NCBI GenBank assembly: GCA_002298155.1
Contig: DBME01000310.1
Span: forward strand, 1 to 17,786
Reading direction: 5' to 3'
Length of the DNA stretch: 17,786 nucleotides
From: Holophagaceae bacterium UBA706
Lineage (GTDB): Bacteria; Acidobacteriota; Holophagae; Holophagales; Holophagaceae
The position numbers were made by a program, and so were the translations under genes. Numbering within the stretch: position 1 is the stretch's first letter; each line of letters opens with the position of its first letter. Positions 1-6,848 of this stretch are shown here, one piece after another. The notes beneath the pieces are model-generated. The model did not search any database. It was not told the DNA's origin and saw only the letters and a list, made by a program, of their open reading frames with translations.

Positions 1-153
1 TCTGTGTTTGATCAGTTCGCCGACTTCTCCGATCCGACTCTGTTCGCCCGGGCCCTGGACGTTCATGCGACCCCACCCATCGCCGCCCAGAAGCATCCCC
101 ACGGAAGTCCCGGCCCCCACCCGCCGCAATCCCGTAGCCCGCATCTGAATTGA
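1..153. other. Ambiguous open-frame fragment at the left edge
   Basis: Both strands are open here. On the plus strand, frame 1 reads in from the edge for 50 codons and stops at TGA 151-153, which would be the tail of an upstream gene. On the minus strand an ATG at 144-142 opens a frame that runs out of the window, which would be the head of a divergent gene. By hand count about 70% of third positions are G/C in either reading, lower than in the genes downstream, so codon use does not decide between them. The minus-strand start has no recognisable Shine-Dalgarno sequence. I recognise neither peptide. The sequence turns AT-rich directly after position 150, so coding sequence, if any, ends or begins there. 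Confidence 0.25.
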
Positions 154-490
154 AAAAGAATGAATATCTATCTTCTGCAATTTCATATCTTTTGAATCAG
201 GATTAATTCTTATATTCAAATATTTGATAATGAGTCTCATTTGTATCTCAATGCCTGAATTTGACCGGAATAGTATGGGATCGCAGTCGAGCTATCACAT
301 TCTATTTCTGTATTTAAATAAATCGTTACCAAAAACATCACAAATACGATAAAAGGGTCTTGTGATCTAACACCGAAATCACCCAGGATATTCCAACGCA
401 ATCACCGAGGTTACCGATGGAGTGCTGGTCCCTGACCGGATACGCCGCCGACCACGCTGCGGGCTCGTCCCGCGCGCGGAAGGAACACTG
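154..490 (+). promoter_or_regulatory. AT-rich leader upstream of the bc-cbb3 operon
   Basis: This 337-nt stretch has no convincing gene. Positions 154-360 are strongly AT-rich in an otherwise GC-rich window, as expected for a promoter and regulator-binding region. It contains a perfect 13-bp dyad (AATGAG-T-CTCATT, 229-241) within GATAATGAGTCTCATT, and a short tract ATCACCGAGGTTACCGATGG at 401-420. An in-frame extension of the first gene back to a CTG/GTG-type start near 422 is possible, but it encodes an arginine-rich peptide unlike the family. I could not identify a -35/-10 pair with acceptable spacing. The promoter is inferred from position and composition only. Confidence 0.5.
226..241 (+). 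promoter_or_regulatory. Palindromic operator-like site (Fur-box-like)
   Basis: GATAATGAGTCTCATT contains the perfect inverted repeat AATGAG-T-CTCATT at 229-241. Against the classical 19-bp Fur consensus (GATAATGATAATCATTATC) about 13 positions agree, mostly the first eight and the TCATT of the second arm. The GATAATGA core recurs at 17615-17622 in the leader of the minus-strand cytochrome operon. It lies about 250 nt before the first start codon, far for a simple repressor site, so the identity of the regulator is a guess. Confidence 0.3.
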
Positions 491-688
491 ATGGAGCTCA
501 CGTGGGTCTCCATCGCAGCCAGCCTCTTCATGGGGCTGGGAGCGGCGTTCCTCTTCATCTTCGCCGTCAAGCGCGGATGGTTCAGGGACATCGAGGACGC
601 GAAATACCAGGTCTTCTGGTCGGACCGGGAAGGTTCCATGGATTCAACGAGGGAGGCTGTTGATGGCAGTCAATCTGAAAAGAAGTAG
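491..688 (+). CDS. ccoS: CcoS-like cbb3 oxidase assembly protein
   Basis: This 65-residue single-span protein is a probable CcoS, a small inner-membrane factor needed to put cofactors into cbb3 oxidase. A hydrophobic helix (about residues 5-26) is followed by the family's hallmark tail, a short basic stretch then an acidic one, seen here as [21 protein letters not shown]. The usual CcoS version has the same pattern (W-A-x-R/K-x-G-x-F-x-D-x-E, then a short acidic end). I chose ATG 491 because GGAAGGA lies about 7 nt upstream; the longer frame reaching back to 422 adds an unlikely Arg-rich stretch. It is the first gene of the run and its last 26 nt overlap the Rieske gene. Being first, before the bc genes, is unusual, because ccoS normally follows ccoI. 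Confidence 0.75.
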   Translation: MELTWVSIAASLFMGLGAAFLFIFAVKRGWFRDIEDAKYQVFWSDREGSMDSTREAVDGSQSEKK

Positions 689-1154
689 CGGAGGAGGCAC
701 GGCCGAGGTGAACGTGAGCCGGCGCAGGATGCTGGGCTGGATCACGGGAACCGGGCTGGTGGGGTCGGGCGTCCTCAGCGCCCTCTCCAACTTCGTCTTC
801 ATCAAGCCGCGGGCCACCTATGGGCAGCCCCAGCGCTTCTCCATCGGCAAGCCGGACGACTTCCCGGCGGGCACGAGGATCACCCTCGAAGCGCGGCGAA
901 TCTGCGTCGTGCGCGAAGGGTCCCGGCTCGCCGCGATCAGCACCACCTGCACCCACCTGGGCTGCATCGTGGGGCTGTCGGACACCGGCTTCGCCTGTCC
1001 CTGCCACGGGTCGCGGTTCGACACGGACGGCACGGTGACCGGCGGACCCGCGCCCCGCGCCCTGCCGTGGTTCAAGATCACGCTGGCACCCAACGGCGAG
1101 ATCGAAGTGGACAAGGACATCGAGGTTGCACCCGGGAGCTACCTGACCCTATGA
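663..1154 (+). CDS. Rieske [2Fe-2S] protein of a cytochrome bc complex
   Basis: This is the iron-sulfur subunit (QcrA/PetA type, 163 aa) that takes the first electron from quinol at the outer face of the membrane. A twin-arginine signal/anchor begins at about residue 19 (SRRRMLGW) and runs into a hydrophobic helix (about 25-46), so the folded cluster protein is exported by Tat and stays anchored. The cluster ligands lie in C96-T-H-L-G-C101 and C112-P-C-H-G-S117: Cys96, His98, Cys112 and His115. Cys101 and Cys114 form the usual disulfide. Ser117, which hydrogen-bonds the cluster, is kept, but the equally conserved tyrosine two residues later is Phe119, a change known to lower the cluster potential and in keeping with menaquinol as donor. 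ATG 663 has GGGAGG six nt upstream; a TTG directly before it is less likely. The stop overlaps the next start (ATGA). Confidence 0.93.
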   Translation: MAVNLKRSSGGGTAEVNVSRRRMLGWITGTGLVGSGVLSALSNFVFIKPRATYGQPQRFSIGKPDDFPAGTRITLEARRICVVREGSRLAAISTTCTHLGCIVGLSDTGFACPCHGSRFDTDGTVTGGPAPRALPWFKITLAPNGEIEVDKDIEVAPGSYLTL

Positions 1155-2440
1155 GCAAAGCCGCCGACAAGACCTCCATCCTCGCCGCCGTGAAGGAGCT
1201 TCCGGGCAACGTCTGGAAATCCATCTTCCGGAACCCGCTGCCCACCAATGACCTGGAGCGCTCCTCCACGAGCTTCACGAATTTCTTCCTGCACATCCAC
1301 CCGGTGAAGGTGCACAAGAATTCGCTGCGGCCCGCCTACACCCTGGGCCTCGGGCTGATCTCCTTCTTCCTCTTCGTGATCCTGATCGTCACCGGGATCC
1401 TGCTGATGTTCTACTACGTGCCCTCCACCTCCCAGGCCTATGACCGCATGCTCGACCTGCGGGGCACCGTGGCCTTCGGCACCATCCTGCGGAACATGCA
1501 CCGCTGGTCCGCCCACGGCATGGTCGCCATGGTGTTCCTGCACCTCTGCCGCGTGTTCCTTACGGGCTCCTACAAGAAGCCCAGGGAGTTCAACTGGGTG
1601 GTGGGCGTCATCCTCTTCCTGCTGACGCTCGGCATGAGCTTCACGGGTTACCTCCTGCCCTGGGACCAGCTGGCCTTCTGGGCCATCACCGTGGGCACGG
1701 CCATCGCCGGCTACGCTCCGATTATCGGCAAGGACATCCAGTTCCTGCTCATGGGCGGCACCTCCGTGGGCCAGGAAGCGCTCCTGCGCTTCTATGTGCT
1801 GCACGTGGCCGTCCTGCCCGCCATCCTCACCCTGATGATCGCCATCCACTTCTGGCGCATCCGCAAGGACGGCGGCCTCTCCCGTCCCGCCGACGCGGAT
1901 CCCACGCCTCCCATGGAGATGATGGGCGCCTCGGCGGACCCCAAGCCCGTCCAGCTGGAACCCCGCAAGACCTACGGCCTCCAGGGCCTGGTGCGCGGTC
2001 CCCTCACCAAGGTGAACAACATCCCCGACAACACGGTGTTCAGCTGGCCGAACCTCTTCCTGGCCGAACTGTTCGTGTTCATCATGACCCTCTCGGCGAT
2101 CCTCGTGCTGGCGCTCCTCTTCAACGCCCCGCTGGAAGAGCCGGTGAACGTGATGCATCCGCCCAATCCGGCCAAGGCCCCGTGGTACTTCCTGGGCCTG
2201 CAGGAGATGGTCTCCTACTCGGCCTTCTGGGGCGGCATCGGCGTCCCCGGGGTTTTCGTCGGGCTGCTCTTCATCACCCCCTACCTGGACCGGTCGCCCA
2301 AGGGTGTGGGCAAGTGGTTCAGCCGGGACCGGCTCCTGGCCAACACCATCTTCATCAGCTTCGTGCTGGCGAACGTCGTGTTCGTGATCATCGGCACCTT
2401 CTTCCGCGGTCCCAACTGGGCCTTCGTGACTCCCTGGTGA
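1151..2440 (+). CDS. Cytochrome b of a cytochrome bc complex, full length
   Basis: This 429-aa polytopic membrane protein carries both haems b and the quinol sites of the bc complex. Helix B provides His117 and His131 (13 residues between), and helix D provides His218 and His233 (14 between). The 14-residue spacing in helix D is the b6-type value; bc1 has 13. The b6 and subunit-IV halves are fused in one chain. A cytoplasmic loop follows the [11 protein letters not shown] stretch after helix D. The Qo-site PEWY signature is replaced by A343-P-W-Y346, so the usual glutamate is a proline, as in some menaquinol-oxidising complexes. The true start is ATG 1151, which overlaps the Rieske stop by 4 nt; the frame is open for 28 more codons upstream, but these lie inside the Rieske gene. 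The heptaheme cytochrome follows 10 nt later. Confidence 0.94.
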   Translation: MSKAADKTSILAAVKELPGNVWKSIFRNPLPTNDLERSSTSFTNFFLHIHPVKVHKNSLRPAYTLGLGLISFFLFVILIVTGILLMFYYVPSTSQAYDRMLDLRGTVAFGTILRNMHRWSAHGMVAMVFLHLCRVFLTGSYKKPREFNWVVGVILFLLTLGMSFTGYLLPWDQLAFWAITVGTAIAGYAPIIGKDIQFLLMGGTSVGQEALLRFYVLHVAVLPAILTLMIAIHFWRIRKDGGLSRPADADPTPPMEMMGASADPKPVQLEPRKTYGLQGLVRGPLTKVNNIPDNTVFSWPNLFLAELFVFIMTLSAILVLALLFNAPLEEPVNVMHPPNPAKAPWYFLGLQEMVSYSAFWGGIGVPGVFVGLLFITPYLDRSPKGVGKWFSRDRLLANTIFISFVLANVVFVIIGTFFRGPNWAFVTPW

Positions 2441-2450
2441 GGTCTAGGAC

Positions 2451-4265
2451 ATGAGATTCGCACTCGCCATCGGCACCTTCCTGATCCTCTTCATCCACGG
2501 GGTCGTCCTCTACAACCAGTTCTCCCACAAGTGGGAGCGCCACCAGATCGCCTACTTCGACCAGGCCAGGGCCCAGGCCAAGTCCGACGCCGAACGCGCC
2601 GCCCTGGAGGACCGCAAGCCGCGCATCGAACAGACCGTGGTGGCCGACTTCGGGGAGACCCGCGTCGCCCGCTGCGTCACCTGCCACATCGCGTCCGACG
2701 ATCCCCGCTTCTCGGGCTACCAGCAGCCCCTCAAGACCCACCCCTACTCCGTGGCCATGGGTGACGTGCAGAAGGATGGCCGCTGGGAACGCCGCCACAA
2801 GTTCTCCGAGTTCGGCTGCACCGTCTGCCACGACGGCCAGGGCCGGGGCCTCAGCCCCGAATTCGCCCACGGCAACGACGAGTTCTGGCCCGATCCCCTC
2901 CTGGGGTACGCCACCCAGCCCACCTGGCGCAAGGACCTCGTGCCCATGCTCCGGGGCAAGGAATACCTGGAAGCCAACTGCGCCCAGTGCCATCCCGGCA
3001 GCGAATTCAAGGGCACGCCCACGGTCAACCGCGGCATGCAGCTCTTCTACGCCAGCAACTGCTACGGCTGCCACCGCATCGAGGGCATGTCGGACGGCAC
3101 CATCGGACCCGACCTTTCCGAGGTGGGGCGCAAATTCAAGATCGATTACATTTACGCCCGCATCAAGGATCCCAAGTCCGTGCTGGCCACCTCCATCATG
3201 CCGCGCTTCAACATGCTGAATGACGAGGACATCAAGGCCCTGGTCATCTTCCTCAAGAGCCGCAAGGGACGCAACTTCTCCGAGACGGAGATGGAGCGCT
3301 ACCACCTGCGCGCCACGGGCGGCGCCGAGCTGGTCCAGGCCCACATCAAGCCGGTGGCCATCAACCCCGCCCAGATGGTCAAGCAGGGCGAGCAGCTCAT
3401 CAACGACCGCGCCTGCACCGCCTGCCACAAGCTGGGCGCCAAGGACGGCGCCATCGCGCCCGACCTGAGCTTCGAGGGCCTGATCCGCGAACCCCAGTGG
3501 CTGGACGCGCACTTCCGCAACCCGCGCTCCACCATGCCCGACTCGATCATGCCGTCCTTCCGCTTCACCGAGGACGAGTTCAAGGCCATGACCGCCTACC
3601 TTTCGGGCCTGCGCACGGCGCCTCCGGCGCCCACGCCCGAGGCCACCTACAAGGCCCTGTGCCTGCGGTGCCACGGGGAGAAGGGCGACGGCCGGGGTCC
3701 CATCGCCGAGCACCTGGATCCCTCGCCCCGCGACTTCACCAAGGCCGCGTTCATGAACTCCAAGACCATGACGCGCCTCGTGGGCTCCGTGCGCAAGGGC
3801 GTCGCCGGCACCTCCATGCCGGCCTGGGGCAAGCTTCTCGACGAGCAGCAGGCCACGAACCTCCTGGGCTACATCCAGACGGCCTTCGTGAAGGAGGCCC
3901 GCACGGACCTCAAGCCCCACACCGTCCCCGAAACCAACCCCGTCCCGTCCAGTCCCGAGTCCATCAAGCGGGGCCAGGCGACCTTCGTGGAGAACTGCGC
4001 GGGCTGCCACGGCAAGCGCGGCGACGGCAAGGGACCGAACTCCCTCGACATCCTCCCCAAGCCCCGGAACCTGCGCAACGCGTTCTTCCTGGAAACCGTC
4101 GAGGACAAGCGGCTGTTCGATTCCATCCTCTACGGCGTCCAGGGCACGGCCATGCCGTCCTGGACCGACTACGGCTTCGACAACAACACCGTCGGTGATC
4201 TCGTGAACTTCATCAGGAACCTCAATCCCAAACCCAAGGGGGGCCAGAATGCAGGAACAATTTAG
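2451..4265 (+). CDS. Membrane-anchored heptaheme cytochrome c (bc/cbb3 electron carrier)
   Basis: This 604-aa protein has one N-terminal membrane helix (about residues 4-22) and seven CXXCH haem sites, at C75, C123, C177, C204, C322, C404 and C516. The first three are closely spaced, without obvious class I folds or methionine ligands. The last four head class I cytochrome c domains with candidate axial Met250 (SIMPRF), Met367 (SIMPSF), Met456 (SMPAW) and Met568 (AMPSW). It lies between cytochrome b and ccoN and overlaps ccoN by 17 nt, so it is probably made in step with both complexes. I infer that it stands in for cytochrome c1 and also for the missing dihaem CcoP, carrying electrons from the Rieske protein to CcoO/CcoN. 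It could instead be only the c subunit of the bc complex. Start: ATG 2451 with AGG-rich sequence just upstream. Confidence 0.85.
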   Translation: MRFALAIGTFLILFIHGVVLYNQFSHKWERHQIAYFDQARAQAKSDAERAALEDRKPRIEQTVVADFGETRVARCVTCHIASDDPRFSGYQQPLKTHPYSVAMGDVQKDGRWERRHKFSEFGCTVCHDGQGRGLSPEFAHGNDEFWPDPLLGYATQPTWRKDLVPMLRGKEYLEANCAQCHPGSEFKGTPTVNRGMQLFYASNCYGCHRIEGMSDGTIGPDLSEVGRKFKIDYIYARIKDPKSVLATSIMPRFNMLNDEDIKALVIFLKSRKGRNFSETEMERYHLRATGGAELVQAHIKPVAINPAQMVKQGEQLINDRACTACHKLGAKDGAIAPDLSFEGLIREPQWLDAHFRNPRSTMPDSIMPSFRFTEDEFKAMTAYLSGLRTAPPAPTPEATYKALCLRCHGEKGDGRGPIAEHLDPSPRDFTKAAFMNSKTMTRLVGSVRKGVAGTSMPAWGKLLDEQQATNLLGYIQTAFVKEARTDLKPHTVPETNPVPSSPESIKRGQATFVENCAGCHGKRGDGKGPNSLDILPKPRNLRNAFFLETVEDKRLFDSILYGVQGTAMPSWTDYGFDNNTVGDLVNFIRNLNPKPKGGQNAGTI

Positions 4266-5643
4266 CCGAGCCGAAGCCGGCTCCGCCGGTACCGGAGCGA
4301 TCGTCCACGAGGACCTCACGGTCAAGTGGTTCATGCTCAGCTCCATCAGCTACTTCTTCATCGTGGGCATCATCGCCCTGGTCATCGCGGCCAAGTTCGT
4401 GTGGCCCGACCTCATGGGCACCACGTCGTGGCTGACCTACGGCCGCATGCGGCCCCTCCACGTGAACGGCATGCTCTTCGGCTGGCTCCTGGCCGCCGAC
4501 ATGGGCCTCACCTTCTACATCGTGCCCCGCCTCTGCGGCGTCAAGCTCTGGAGCGAGAAGCTGGGCGTCGCCACGGGCATCCTCTGGAACATCATCATCC
4601 TGGGCGCCGTGGTGAGCCTGCTGGCCGGGCGCAACAAGGGCTGGGAATACGCCGAGCTGGAAACCCCCCTCAGCGTGCTGGTGGTGGTGGCCTGGCTCAT
4701 GTTCACGGCCAACATCCTCATGACCGTCGCCAAGCGCAAGTACCAGGCGATGTACGTCTCCATCTGGTACTTCATGGGCTGCCTGCTCTGGACCGCCTTC
4801 GTCTACCTCACCGGCAACTTCGCCACCATGTTCACCACGGGCGTCAACCAGGCCAACCTGAACTGGATGTACGTGCACAACGCGGTGGGCCTGATCTTCA
4901 CGCCCGTGGGTCTGGGCATCGCCTACTACTTCATCCCCCGGGCCTCCAACACCCCCCTGTTCAGCCACAAGCTGTCCATGGTCGGCTTCTGGTCCCTGGC
5001 CTTCGTCTACGTCTGGACCGGCGCCCACCACATGCTCCACGGGCCCATCTCCCAGTGGCTGCAGACCATCGCCATCGCCTTCAGCGTCATGCTCCTGATC
5101 CCCGTGTGGGCGGTGGTGTACAACCTCCTGATCACCATGAAGGGCCAGTGGCACCAGCTGCGTGACCGCGTCGAACTCAAGTTCCTCATGTCCGGCGTCA
5201 TCTTCTACCTCCTCACCTGCTTCCAGGGCCCCATGCACAGCCTGCGCACGGTGAACGCCATCGTCTCCAAGACCGACTGGATCCCCGGCCACGCCCACAT
5301 GGCCGTGCTGGGCGCCTTCAGCTTCTTCGCGGTGGCCGGCACCTACTACGCCGCCCCCCGGATCTTCGGGAAGAACCTCTTCTCCACCGCCCTGGCCAAC
5401 TGGAGCTACTGGATGATCATGATCGGCGGCCTGGGCTTCTTCGTGACCCTCTGGCTCGGCGGCTTCTGGCAGGGCTGGCAGTGGAACGACGTCTCCATCC
5501 CCTTCATCAAGACCGTCATCGCCCTCAAGCCCATCTGGACCGTCCGGTTCGTGTCGGGCGTGATGATCTTCGCCGGCATCGTGATGTTCGCCTACAACAT
5601 CATGGCAACCGCCCTCGGACCCCAGTCCGAGTCGGCCGCGTAG
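4249..5643 (+). CDS. ccoN: cbb3-type cytochrome c oxidase subunit I
   Basis: This is the catalytic subunit (464 aa, the family's normal size) that reduces oxygen to water at a haem b3-CuB site and pumps protons. All key residues line up with the Pseudomonas stutzeri enzyme at a constant offset of 3 from the CuB histidine onward. These are His210, His260 and His261 for CuB, Tyr254 as the cross-linked tyrosine that marks cbb3 oxidases, His348 for haem b3, and His71 with His350 for the low-spin haem b. About twelve membrane helices can be traced. The start at 4249 has an AAGGGGGG stretch about 9 nt upstream and overlaps the end of the heptaheme gene. ccoO follows after 19 nt. I see no missing residue, so the enzyme should be active. 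Confidence 0.97.
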   Translation: MQEQFSRAEAGSAGTGAIVHEDLTVKWFMLSSISYFFIVGIIALVIAAKFVWPDLMGTTSWLTYGRMRPLHVNGMLFGWLLAADMGLTFYIVPRLCGVKLWSEKLGVATGILWNIIILGAVVSLLAGRNKGWEYAELETPLSVLVVVAWLMFTANILMTVAKRKYQAMYVSIWYFMGCLLWTAFVYLTGNFATMFTTGVNQANLNWMYVHNAVGLIFTPVGLGIAYYFIPRASNTPLFSHKLSMVGFWSLAFVYVWTGAHHMLHGPISQWLQTIAIAFSVMLLIPVWAVVYNLLITMKGQWHQLRDRVELKFLMSGVIFYLLTCFQGPMHSLRTVNAIVSKTDWIPGHAHMAVLGAFSFFAVAGTYYAAPRIFGKNLFSTALANWSYWMIMIGGLGFFVTLWLGGFWQGWQWNDVSIPFIKTVIALKPIWTVRFVSGVMIFAGIVMFAYNIMATALGPQSESAA

Positions 5644-5662
5644 CGGCAGGAAAGGAGCAAAC

Positions 5663-6370
5663 ATGCTAAAGAAAGCCGATACCTCCGCCATCTGGGCCAT
5701 CGTCGCCTCCCTCGTCCTCTTCTTCATCGGCGGTCTCATGACCACCGTCGTTCCGCCCATGGTGGACAAGAGCTGGGGCCAGCCCTTCGCGAACGCCGAC
5801 AAATCCAAGGGCCCCACCGGCCACCTGCGCCGGCTCAACGGTCTCGAACTGGCCGGCCGCGCCGTCTATGTGCGGGAAGGCTGCTGGTACTGCCACACCC
5901 AGCAGATCCGCACCCTCCTCGCCGACACCAAGCGCTACGGCTGGAAGGGCGTCGACGCCCCCATCTCCACCCCGGACGAGTTCGTCTACGACTCCCCGCA
6001 CATGTTCGGCACCAAGCGCACCGGTCCCGACCTCGCGCGCATCGGCGGCCGCTACGACACCCAGTGGCACCGCACCCACTTCCGGAACCCCCGGGATCTG
6101 GTCAAGGGCTCGATCATGCCCGCCTTCCCCTGGCTGTTCACGAACAAGGTCGACCTCACCGGCTACTTCGCGGAAGCCGACGTCATCGCCCAGAAGGCCG
6201 CCGCCACCAAGGATCCCGCGCTGGTTGAGCAGGCCGCCCTGGCCGCCGATCTCAAGGCCAAGCTGGGCCCCCAGGCCGCGAACCTGACGGAATTCGATGC
6301 CATGGTCGCCTACCTCCAGACCCTTGGCCGCGCCAAGGACTGGCGCGAAGCCAACGACTACGAGAAGTAG
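5663..6370 (+). CDS. ccoO: cbb3-type cytochrome c oxidase subunit II (monohaem c)
   Basis: This 235-aa subunit brings electrons to CcoN. It has one N-terminal membrane helix (about residues 9-31) and a periplasmic class I cytochrome c domain with C74-W-Y-C-H78 and a likely axial Met152 (GSIMPAFPWLF). The REGCWYCHTQQIR stretch and the TGPDLARIGGRY segment are typical of CcoO/FixO. An extra Ala/Lys-rich insertion (about residues 175-205) precedes the last helix, as in many FixO proteins. The start at 5663 has AAAGGAG 6-7 nt upstream. The next small gene starts 2 nt after the stop. Confidence 0.96.
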   Translation: MLKKADTSAIWAIVASLVLFFIGGLMTTVVPPMVDKSWGQPFANADKSKGPTGHLRRLNGLELAGRAVYVREGCWYCHTQQIRTLLADTKRYGWKGVDAPISTPDEFVYDSPHMFGTKRTGPDLARIGGRYDTQWHRTHFRNPRDLVKGSIMPAFPWLFTNKVDLTGYFAEADVIAQKAAATKDPALVEQAALAADLKAKLGPQAANLTEFDAMVAYLQTLGRAKDWREANDYEK

Positions 6371-6372
6371 CC

Positions 6373-6546
6373 ATGGATTACACCTGGCCCAGCGTCTACT
6401 TCGCCTACCTTTTCTTCTTCCTCATGTTCGCGCTAGCCGTCTTCTTCTTCGTCAGGACGGTCAAGGACGGCTACTGGGGCAAGGACGGCGAGGACATCAA
6501 ATATCCCATGCTGGAAGACGACGTCGAAAGGAGAACCCATGAGTGA
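6373..6546 (+). CDS. Small CcoQ-position membrane protein with a CcoS-like tail
   Basis: A 57-aa single-span protein starts 2 nt after ccoO and overlaps the next start by 8 nt. Its length and place (right after ccoO) fit CcoQ/FixQ, a small subunit that stabilises cbb3. A very Phe-rich helix occupies about residues 8-29. The tail (VKDGYWGKDGEDIKYPMLEDD) instead resembles the CcoS-like protein at the head of the operon, which has [20 protein letters not shown]. Both have a basic turn, aromatic residues, then an E-D-x-K-Y element and an acidic end. It may be a second CcoS-type factor or a local CcoQ substitute. No strong ribosome-binding site is present (only GAGAAG), so translation is probably coupled to ccoO. 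Confidence 0.6.
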   Translation: MDYTWPSVYFAYLFFFLMFALAVFFFVRTVKDGYWGKDGEDIKYPMLEDDVERRTHE

Positions 6547-6844
6547 GCAGAAGGGGCACGACGAGTTGAAGGACTATGCGGGCGGCTGGATCATGGAGAA
6601 GAAGGGGACCGACTTCCCCCTCTTCCTCAAGCTGGCCTTCCCGGTCATCGGACTTGCCTGCACCGCCTACATCGTCATGCAGATGTGGGGCGACAAGGAC
6701 CACGCGACCCGCGGCAAGTTCGTGCGCCAGTTCCTGGACGCCACCCACACCAGTCCGGCGCTGCAGTACACGGTCGCCGCCCTGGCGTTGATCTACGTGA
6801 TCATCATGGTGGTCTTCACCGTCCGTACCTTCAAGGAGGACTAG
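6539..6844 (+). CDS. Two-span membrane protein of the cbb3 operon, CcoP N-terminus-like but haem-free
   Basis: This 101-aa protein has two predicted membrane helices (about residues 28-50 and 74-95). It begins with an acidic soluble stretch holding D-Y-A-G-G-W-I and K-K-G-T, reminiscent of the N-terminal region of CcoP-like subunits. It has no cysteine pair and cannot bind haem c, so it is not a complete CcoP. AAAGGAG lies 5-6 nt before ATG 6539, and the gene overlaps the 57-aa gene before it. The flavoprotein gene follows with 4 nt between. A structural role in the oxidase, perhaps as an anchor that replaces the helices of CcoP, is my inference; the sequence alone gives no function. Confidence 0.65.
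   Translation: MSEQKGHDELKDYAGGWIMEKKGTDFPLFLKLAFPVIGLACTAYIVMQMWGDKDHATRGKFVRQFLDATHTSPALQYTVAALALIYVIIMVVFTVRTFKED
6833..6839 (+). promoter_or_regulatory. Shine-Dalgarno site that fixes a GTG start
   Basis: AAGGAGG, a full match to the anti-Shine-Dalgarno core, lies 9 nt before GTG 6849 and inside the last codons of the previous gene. It supports the GTG start of the flavoprotein rather than any later ATG. Confidence 0.6.
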
Positions 6845-6848
6845 GCTC

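Noticed and set aside
154..490. A sigma-70 promoter with clear -35 and -10 boxes in the left leader
   Set aside because: TTGAAT (192-197), TTGACC (261-266), TATATT and TAGTAT are present, but none pair with 16-18 nt spacing.
2388..4346. A 652-codon open frame on the minus strand opposite the heptaheme gene
   Set aside because: It is rich in Gly, Val, Ala and His with no domain logic, as expected for the mirror of a GC-rich gene. The plus-strand frame has seven CXXCH sites and a membrane anchor.
4222..5838. A 538-codon minus-strand open frame across ccoN
   Set aside because: It spans parts of three plus-strand genes, is rich in His/Gly/Asp, and conflicts with the fully conserved CcoN residues.
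6539..6844. Reading the 101-aa protein as CcoP
   Set aside because: It has two helices but no CXXCH site, so it cannot be the dihaem subunit.
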